Assembly (NCBI GenBank): GCA_016934825.1 | Contig: JAFGSB010000030.1 | Coordinates: 1 to 38,109, forward strand | Direction of reading: 5' to 3' | Source: Candidatus Zhuqueibacterota bacterium | GTDB taxonomy: Bacteria; Zhuqueibacterota; Zhuqueibacteria; Residuimicrobiales; Krinioviventaceae | Length of the DNA: 38,109 nucleotides | Shown here: one piece after another, positions 32,662-38,109 of the stretch | Position numbering within the stretch: position 1 is the first letter of the stretch | How the letters are laid out: each line of letters starts with the position of its first letter | Translations under genes and position numbers: made by a program | The notes under the pieces: model-generated | Seen by the model: only the letters and a program-made list of their open reading frames with translations | The model's database searches: none | Told to the model about the DNA's origin: nothing

Positions 32662-34080
32662 CTATTTCAAATACAGTACCTTACGGTTTAACATCCTGTT
32701 CTCCGATTCCATTCGCACTAGGTAGATACCGGTGCCGACCGTGGACCCGTTTTCGGATTTTCCGTTCCAGGTTACGCTGTATGATCCGGCGAAATGTTGT
32801 GCGTCTACCAGTGTGCTGATTAATTCACCTGTCGTATTATAAACGGCAATCCTGACATTTGCCGCTCTTGTCAGCGTATAATCGAGCCGTGTGACCGGGT
32901 TGAACGGATTCGGATAATTCCGGGACAAGGTAAAAAAGTCCGGGGGGTTCAGATTGTTTAACTTTCTGCCGTCCATTTGTACCGATGTGAGAGTATCCGG
33001 CACGAACAGTTCGGCCTTGTTCAAAACCACATTTTCATCATCATAACCTCCGCTAACCAGTACGGAACCGTCCTGCAGTAATGTCGCCGCAAACTGTGAC
33101 CTGGGTGTTTCCATGCTGTCGGTAGCAAAAAAGGTGTTGGTTTTCGGATAGTAAAGTTCGGCAGATTTTACGATCTTTTCAAAATATCCTCCGGCAAGCA
33201 GAACGAGACCGTTATGCAGCAGAATCGCCTGGTGATTGCTGCGTCTGAGAACGACCATGCCCGGGGTAGTGGTCCAGGAATCGTTTAGATAATCGTATAA
33301 TTCGGCTATACTAAAATACCATGAACCGCCCGTTAACAGGACAAGATTGTTCGGCAGCAATGTTAACTGATGTTTACTGCCGCGTTCTTTGTTCAGATTT
33401 TTAACCATACTGAATGTCCCGTTTTCCGGATCATATAGCTCACATGAAGTAATATTTTTACCGTTTCCAGGTGTTGTCGTTTGCATACCACCGGTGATCA
33501 GGACTTTTCCGTTCGGCAGCAGTATGGCGCCATGCCCGGACCGGTCCACGTTAAGGCTGTCCGTCAAACTGAATTCACCGGTGGCGGGATCATAGATTTC
33601 CGCAATCGCGTTGGTCTGTGGTCCGGCGTTTTGGTCCTGTCCGGCGACGATCAGCACCCTGCCGTCCTGGAGCAATGTGGCGGTGTGATAACTATGCGGC
33701 GCTTCCAGTGTGTCGGTCAAACTGAAATCGCCGGTATCCGGATCATATAATTCCGCTGTATTTTGTGCGAGAGTACCTCCGACGATCAGTACTTTCCCAT
33801 CATTCAATAAAGTTGCCGTATGACCCTGGCGGCGATATTCCTTGGTAGCGCCGATCTCGATAAATGTCCGGCTGTCCGGATCGTACAATTCATTTGAATT
33901 GTAATCCCAGCCGACGATTAATACTTTGCCGTTATTTAACAGCGTTGCGGTATGGTCCGCTCTGGGCTTTACCATATCGCCGGTTGGGGACCAGTTGTCC
34001 ATCGTCAGCGCCGGTGCGCAACTGATTAATATCAGCGCCGCAAAAAACATCCCGACAATATTTACCATGTTTGTCTTCAT
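32662..34080 (-). CDS. kelch beta-propeller lipoprotein with T9SS-type sorting domain
   Basis: 472 residues. A signal ends in ILISC, a usable lipobox. Residues about 35-370 contain seven kelch-like repeats with the pattern H(T/Q)A(T/I)LL..G.VLI.GG followed by AELYDP, enough for a seven-bladed propeller. Residues about 375-472 form a FlgD-like sorting domain (NYPNPFNPVTRLDYTL, VRIAVYNTTGELI, GIYLVRM), common in Ignavibacteria, Calditrichota and relatives. A lipobox and a sorting domain on one protein are an unusual pair. Its function is unknown; propellers of this type bind sugars or proteins. Confidence 0.87.
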   Translation of the reverse strand: MKTNMVNIVGMFFAALILISCAPALTMDNWSPTGDMVKPRADHTATLLNNGKVLIVGWDYNSNELYDPDSRTFIEIGATKEYRRQGHTATLLNDGKVLIVGGTLAQNTAELYDPDTGDFSLTDTLEAPHSYHTATLLQDGRVLIVAGQDQNAGPQTNAIAEIYDPATGEFSLTDSLNVDRSGHGAILLPNGKVLITGGMQTTTPGNGKNITSCELYDPENGTFSMVKNLNKERGSKHQLTLLPNNLVLLTGGSWYFSIAELYDYLNDSWTTTPGMVVLRRSNHQAILLHNGLVLLAGGYFEKIVKSAELYYPKTNTFFATDSMETPRSQFAATLLQDGSVLVSGGYDDENVVLNKAELFVPDTLTSVQMDGRKLNNLNPPDFFTLSRNYPNPFNPVTRLDYTLTRAANVRIAVYNTTGELISTLVDAQHFAGSYSVTWNGKSENGSTVGTGIYLVRMESENRMLNRKVLYLK

Positions 34081-34436
34081 ATTGACTCCTTTTCCATTTT
34101 TAATTCGCGTGAATGCCTAAAAACAACTTGATAAATCAGAATGTCAATTTTTATATTTTTGAAAATTTTAATCAGCAGGAGTGTTAATATTACAACATTT
34201 CAATATCTTTATATTAAAATGATTTGTAATGCTCTTTTAATTTTGCTGTTCCGGTCCGTTTCAAGTACTGTCTTAATTCCGGTATAACATTTTAATGAAT
34301 ATTATGTATCGGGGCAAGAGAAAATTTCAGGTTTTATGGGATTCTCAGCACCATTCGCGGCATCTGCCCATATCAGCCGCAGTCGGAATTGCTTTATCCC
34401 GGTTAGTTAAATAGTTGAAGAACAGAACCGGCATTT
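34081..34436. other. intergenic region upstream of the kelch gene
   Basis: 356 bases. The half next to the kelch gene is AT-rich and should hold its promoter; its ribosome site is AAAGGAG just before the ATG. The half near 34321-34430 is richer in GC and has an inverted CCGGTT (34399-34404)/AACCGG pair with a 21-base loop, without a T run. No gene or RNA is recognised. Confidence 0.4.
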
Positions 34437-35063
34437 TTAAAATTTATTCCTGGAAAACCAGACTAACAAAATATCGCCCGCTATTTTTAACAGCACCAAT
34501 ACCATCAGGCCGCCCAGCGGATTTGGCCCCTTTCCGGCAACAATTGGAGCGGCCATCACCATAAAGAATAAAAGTAGCATAAATGAACCGCCCTCAAGGT
34601 TAAGCGGTTGTGTGCCTGATCCTTTAAAAACTCCGGCGTTGAGTAAATCCTGAACCAGCCGTACCAGCCGGATAAAAGCGATGATCAACAGCGGCCGGCC
34701 CAGATCCACGACAATCAGATCTATTACGAGCAGCATCCTGTCCGCTATCATATTTTCCAGTGATTCATACGGTCCGTAAACCAGGAGGGCAAAAAAGCCA
34801 TAAAAGATAATAAAACAAAATTCAATTAACAGATTAATCTTTACTTTCTGTTTATTTTTCAAAAACTGAAACTTTATGATATCGGTAAAAAGTACAATCA
34901 CGCCTTCCACAATAAATAATAAAACCAGGCCGATACTGTTCCAGCCAAGGCGGAATACACCGTAAACCGGGACGGTATTGATAAGAATGACCGAAAGGAA
35001 TCGAAAAATCAATGTTAAAGTGGATGTTTTTCGCTCTGAAAAGTTTTTATTCTTTTTTGACAT
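34437..35063 (-). CDS. integral membrane protein, DUF6498-like
   Basis: 208 residues with about five or six hydrophobic segments (IFRFLSVILINTVPVYGVF, SIGLVLLFIVEGVIVLFTDI, LLIEFCFIIFYGFFALLVYG, LVIDLIVVDLGRPLLIIAFIRL, FMLLLFFMVMAAPIVAG, GGLMVLVLLKIAGDILLVWF) and a basic N-terminus. The pattern PVYGVFRLGW...VEGVIVLFTDIIKF recalls the DUF6498 family. The function is unknown. It is the last gene of a same-strand run that includes the next two genes upstream. Confidence 0.7.
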   Translation of the reverse strand: MSKKNKNFSERKTSTLTLIFRFLSVILINTVPVYGVFRLGWNSIGLVLLFIVEGVIVLFTDIIKFQFLKNKQKVKINLLIEFCFIIFYGFFALLVYGPYESLENMIADRMLLVIDLIVVDLGRPLLIIAFIRLVRLVQDLLNAGVFKGSGTQPLNLEGGSFMLLLFFMVMAAPIVAGKGPNPLGGLMVLVLLKIAGDILLVWFSRNKF

Positions 35064-35139
35064 AATTTTATGAGTTTCTTTTTGTTAACACATAATTAAA
35101 ATCGCGCCTGCTAAAAATCGATTATTCGCCGCCGTTAGC

Positions 35140-35643
35140 TTATTCACAATGTTGGCCGTCCCACGCTTCAAGCCATTGTTTCGTACTTTTATAACTTTTG
35201 AGCCCCACGGTTTCAAATTCATCGAGTCCCCGGCCACAAACGACGCCTAATTGCTTGAGAACAGTGTTGATATTGTCCCCAGGGGGTTCAAGTCGTTCTC
35301 CGTACTCCCAGAGCATCGTTGCATGTCCTCCGTAACCGCCGATGAAAGTCGCTTCCACGTATGCGACGAGCCCTTTGTGAGACAGATGTCGTGCAAATTG
35401 ATCAACACCAACGATAAGTCGCTCGAATATCGGATGGAACAGAGACGCTGAGAACTGCTGCGACTCGGGACGGGTGACTTTTGTTCCTCCCTGATACCGG
35501 TTCTCAAGTTCCTGCAGAAGCCCGCCCGCCATGGGGATTATACAAATATCCTCATGCAGCGGGATCAGCCTGACATTCGAAAAACCCGCCGCGGCATCGT
35601 GCAGAGTCGCTTTTTGGGCAAGGATGGCTTCAAGCGTATACAT
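35140..35643 (-). CDS. hypothetical soluble protein
   Basis: 167 residues, no signal peptide or membrane segment. I recognise no family. Visible features are an acidic, aromatic-rich middle (VEATFIGGYGGHATMLWEYGERL) and a C-terminal GLDEFETVGLKSYKSTKQWLEAW. The gene is visibly richer in GC than its neighbours and has codon use unlike the Tad genes, which hints at transfer. It starts 17 bases after the stop of the membrane-protein gene upstream, in the same direction. No upstream ribosome site is striking. Confidence 0.72.
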   Translation of the reverse strand: MYTLEAILAQKATLHDAAAGFSNVRLIPLHEDICIIPMAGGLLQELENRYQGGTKVTRPESQQFSASLFHPIFERLIVGVDQFARHLSHKGLVAYVEATFIGGYGGHATMLWEYGERLEPPGDNINTVLKQLGVVCGRGLDEFETVGLKSYKSTKQWLEAWDGQHCE

Positions 35644-35660
35644 GAGTTTCTATACCGTGG

Positions 35661-36149
35661 TTATTGGTGACTTCTTGTGCCGGATAACATTAATTTTACT
35701 TTCAGATTATTCTCACACAGTTTGTATTTTCTTTCCTTGATATGAAATGCCATTTTTACTAAAGATACAATAAAGCAAGTAAATACCGAGGTGAAAATTA
35801 TCCAGACAGGAGCTGTCATCTCGGCGATTATCGAATATAATATCCCGAACAAAGTCCCACATGCCAGGTAGGTAGTTATGTTTATTAATCTAATCTTCTG
35901 TCCTGGTCTTTGAAGAAGCTTGAGCCCCAACCATTCCATGATAATAGTGAATACTATAGACGGAAGAAACATCAAAAGGAAAATTGAATGAATTGAGAAT
36001 AATACGGCTAACCAAAAAAGGGATTCTTTATAGATATTTGTTATTATTGAATAAATAACAATACCGGAGGGCGTCGGCAACAATATGGACAAAAGAATCC
36101 TTGCGATTCTTATTCCGGTAAAATTATTCTTAAACTCGGCGATGGACAT
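35661..36149 (-). CDS. hypothetical membrane protein with four membrane segments
   Basis: 162 residues with four hydrophobic segments (about 15-35, 44-68, 86-108 and 114-134) and a basic C-terminal tail (HIKERKYKLCENNLKVK). It resembles no family that I can name. It may be co-transcribed with the GC-rich hypothetical gene 17 bases downstream. The 474 bases upstream of it hold a palindromic repeat cluster and no gene. Confidence 0.65.
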   Translation of the reverse strand: MSIAEFKNNFTGIRIARILLSILLPTPSGIVIYSIITNIYKESLFWLAVLFSIHSIFLLMFLPSIVFTIIMEWLGLKLLQRPGQKIRLINITTYLACGTLFGILYSIIAEMTAPVWIIFTSVFTCFIVSLVKMAFHIKERKYKLCENNLKVKLMLSGTRSHQ

Positions 36150-36241
36150 TATGTATGTTAAAAAAATTTAGATTCTTTTACAAACAAAAAAGAGTTTTTG
36201 ACAAGTTAATTTTATGAGGTTTGTATTTTATTTTCGTCTTT

Positions 36242-36470
36242 CCTTCTCGTTCCAATCTCCAGCTTAGAACGAATAAGTGCGGGAATCTCCGATTCCCATA
36301 AATCACGCATTCTTTGCGTCCTTTGCGCCCTTGCGTTTAATGGCTTCTGCTGTTATTTTTTTTAACGCGAAGATCACTGAAGGCACGGAGTCGATTCCGG
36401 TATTCCTTTTTTATTTACATATTCCGGCTTGGAATAAAATTATTTTTTGGACGGAACGTCCAAATTTATG
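36242..36470. repeat. composite palindromic intergenic repeat, copy A
   Basis: Lies in a 474-base gene-free stretch (36150-36623). In order: a loose hairpin CGTTC ... GAACG (36248-36271), a perfect hairpin GGGAATC-TCC-GATTCCC (36281-36297), a TTCTTTGCGTCCTTTGCGCCCTTGCG stretch cut here as positions 36310-36336, a CACTGAAGGCACGGAG-like piece (36374-36391), and a palindrome TTTGGACG-GAA-CGTCCAAA (36446-36464). The same blocks recur in the same order at 37471-37680. The remainder of the gene-free stretch is AT-rich or low complexity. Confidence 0.8.
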
Positions 36471-36623
36471 AGCCGACCTGAGAAGGATTTCCGCCAAATG
36501 CGGAATTCCTTTTACGGTGGATCTACGACTCCGATCCGGGGCGAGTGAAAAATTGAACCAACCATCAAATAGCCAATTTCATCGTATAGATTTAACTTGT
36601 TAAATACTTTCTGTTCCATTTTA

Positions 36624-37430
36624 CTAACTTAAATAAACTGTATATGAACTATCGGTATTTATTTCAATCTTTATTTTGCCATCTTTTCTTGTAGTCAACA
36701 CTTTTCTTAACGTATCTCCAAACATGATTCCGGATGCATATTTTGAATATAGATTAGACAATTGTGTTTCATGCTCAATTGCTTCATCTGAAATTATTAT
36801 TAATTCAGGTTTACAAAAATCAAATATCTCTTCACAAAAGCCGCTTTCTCTACCATGATGCGACGCCAATAGGAAATTGGTTTTTTTTAGACAATTACAG
36901 AATTCATTATTTGTTAAATGTTTTTTCCAACCCGCTTTTTCTAAATTTCCAGGGAAAAGAATTCCGATATTAGAATAAGAATAAAAACTAACTAGACTTA
37001 AATTATTGAAATCATCAAAATCATTAAAAGAATGACAAAATCTTCGTTTTGTTAACCCATAATCGACAAAAATACTATTCCCTGTATATTTGTTTCTCAT
37101 GATTTCTATTAATTTTTCAACACCTTGTCCAATTCTTCCAGTTACTTTTTTTCTTTTTTCAATCCAATCCGGTTTTAAGTTCCAATTTGTTTTGAGAGTA
37201 AGAGGTTCACAATTATCAATTATTTTAACCAAATCAGATACATGATCTTCATCTATATTTGCTATTGTCAAATTTGTTATTTCAAGATTATTATTTCGAA
37301 TCCAATTTGACGGTCGCCAACCTGTAGATAAATTTTTTCCACAGTCAATCATGATTAATTTATTGTTTGAAGTTTCAATAATATTGCACGCTCCATGTTC
37401 AACATCGAAAATATGAATTATTATACTCAT
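36624..37430 (-). CDS. ComEC-like metallo-beta-lactamase-fold protein
   Basis: 268 residues, no signal peptide. It has the beta-lactamase-fold pattern of ComEC/Rec2 C-terminal domains and stand-alone relatives: FDVEHGACNIIE and LIMIDCG at the start, then ANIDEDHVSDL, where ComEC has S-H-x-D-x-D-H. Asn58 thus replaces the first metal-binding histidine while Asp60, Asp62 and His63 remain. Later elements are NIGILFPGNLEKAGWK and LLASHHGRESGF. Such proteins are likely nucleases or phosphodiesterases, and stand-alone forms occur in mobile or defence-related regions. It stands alone, AT-rich, between two copies of the composite repeat, which suggests an accessory gene. Confidence 0.82.
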   Translation of the reverse strand: MSIIIHIFDVEHGACNIIETSNNKLIMIDCGKNLSTGWRPSNWIRNNNLEITNLTIANIDEDHVSDLVKIIDNCEPLTLKTNWNLKPDWIEKRKKVTGRIGQGVEKLIEIMRNKYTGNSIFVDYGLTKRRFCHSFNDFDDFNNLSLVSFYSYSNIGILFPGNLEKAGWKKHLTNNEFCNCLKKTNFLLASHHGRESGFCEEIFDFCKPELIIISDEAIEHETQLSNLYSKYASGIMFGDTLRKVLTTRKDGKIKIEINTDSSYTVYLS

Positions 37431-37470
37431 TTGATTACTTGTCCTTTATTGTTGAATTTGTAACTATATT

Positions 37471-37680
37471 TCCTCTCATTCGCATATCCGGATTCGGCCT
37501 TGCGCGTGAATCTCCGATTCCTTTAAATCAAGTATTCTTTGCGTCCTTTGCGTCATTGCGGTCTGTTATTAACCACAGAGCTCACCGAGTTCACGGAGAC
37601 TTGACCGGTGCTCCTTTTTATTGACAAATCCCCGCCCGGTGCAAAATAATTTTTTGGACATGATGTCCAAATTTATATCC
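37471..37680. repeat. composite palindromic intergenic repeat, copy B
   Basis: Same block order as copy A: GAATC-TCC-GATTC (37508-37520), a TTCTTTGCGTCCTTTGCG stretch (about 37535-37552), ACCACAGAGCTCACCGAG and TTCACGGAG (37570-37598), and the palindrome TTTGGACAT-G-ATGTCCAAA (37653-37671). Relative to copy A, the eighth arm pair changes from G-C to A-T on both sides, which keeps the pairing. Confidence 0.8.
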
Positions 37681-37770
37681 TGCCCTGGAAACCATTTCCA
37701 GAATGAGCGGTAAGTATGTTTTCCTAAATATCGACAATTATGGCAATTAGTTGTTGTGTATTATTTTGCC

Positions 37771-38025
37771 TCTCGTTCAATCTCCAGAACGAACATTTAG
37801 ATCTTAATAAAAAACAACCTTTAAACTTTTTCCGCTAAAATCCAAAAAAATCAGTCTGCCCTGGAATATCGCCCCGTATCATAATAATTATATACCAATT
37901 TTCGCAAATACAATCAAGAATTTTTTTAATAAAGTGTGATTTTCCCCTCCCGTAGCAATCTTCAGATTGGAACGATTTTACGCGGGAATCTCCGATTCCC
38001 CTAAATCATGTATTCTCCGCATCCT
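37771..38025. repeat. partial copies of the composite repeat, C and D
   Basis: Copy C is a short hairpin CGTTC ... GAACG (37774-37791) containing the AATCTCCA core of copy A. Copy D has CAATCT-TC-AGATTG (37956-37969), then GGGAATC-TCC-GATTCCC (37984-38000), identical to copy A, followed by CTAAATCATGTATTCTCCGC. The whole tail 37431-38109 has no credible gene; outside the repeat blocks it is AT-rich and unremarkable. Confidence 0.72.
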
Positions 38026-38109
38026 GGTTTGTACTAGTCAAGTAAAATTTATTACTATTACATGATTCCCTGCTTAATCCTGGTATTTTGAGAGTCCTAA
38101 AAGGCTCTA

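Noticed and set aside
36242-38025. CRISPR array
   Set aside because: The repeats are composite, unevenly spaced and imperfect, there are no uniform spacers, and no cas gene is present.
36150-38109. Insertion sequence or transposon
   Set aside because: Inverted repeats are present but I find no transposase, no matching ends around a cargo, and no target-site duplication.

Overview
The window looks like a chromosomal segment from a Gram-negative, AT-rich (roughly 40% GC by eye) member of the FCB superphylum, for example a Calditrichota/KSB1/Ignavibacteria-like lineage. The clues are a Por/T9SS-type C-terminal sorting domain with the NYPNPFNPVT motif on a kelch protein, Tat-exported molybdenum hydroxylases, lipoproteins, and a Tad locus with a sigma-54 activator. 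The phylum is inferred; no rRNA or marker gene is present.

Region 1 (129-15495) is a molybdenum-enzyme island. After a tRNA-Arg(CCT), a minus-strand set encodes a two-subunit IorAB-type molybdenum hydroxylase (Tat signal on the Mo subunit) and an unusual fusion of a TSUP/TauE permease with a DUF4213/DUF364-type putative metal-chelation domain. Divergently, a plus-strand operon encodes a three-subunit PaoABC-like hydroxylase (Tat signal on the 2Fe-2S subunit, a 4Fe-4S loop in the FAD subunit). It meets, at a strong bidirectional terminator, a tightly overlapping minus-strand operon for cofactor supply and insertion: xdhC, a MocA/MobA-like nucleotidyltransferase, moaA, a MOT1-type molybdate transporter, a moaC-moaB/mogA fusion, moeA and a stand-alone MOSC protein. 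moaD, moaE and moeB are not in the window.

Region 2 (15794-31002) is a complete Tad/Flp pilus locus on the minus strand: a sigma-54 response regulator, a degenerate receiver protein, two Flp pilins, prepilin peptidase, TadE, CpaB, secretin, TadG, CpaE/TadZ, CpaF ATPase, TadB, TadC, a small lipoprotein, a DUF192-isoprenylcysteine methyltransferase-like fusion, and a 924-residue protein with about eight Ig-like (Big_1/invasin) domains. Spacing is tight and all genes share one direction, so they may form one long transcription unit. A candidate sigma-54 promoter lies upstream of the receiver gene and just downstream of the activator gene.

Region 3 (31180-38109) is accessory: an SH3b protein, a DinB-family protein, a seven-kelch beta-propeller lipoprotein with a sorting domain, membrane proteins and proteins I cannot identify, and a ComEC-like metallo-beta-lactamase-fold protein. 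The last protein is flanked by several copies of a composite palindromic intergenic repeat, including two TTTGGAC palindromes with a compensatory base-pair change.

The parts most likely to repay attention are the TSUP-DUF364 fusion beside the Mo hydroxylases, the Tad locus with its sigma-54 control and unusual tail genes, and the palindromic repeats at the right end.
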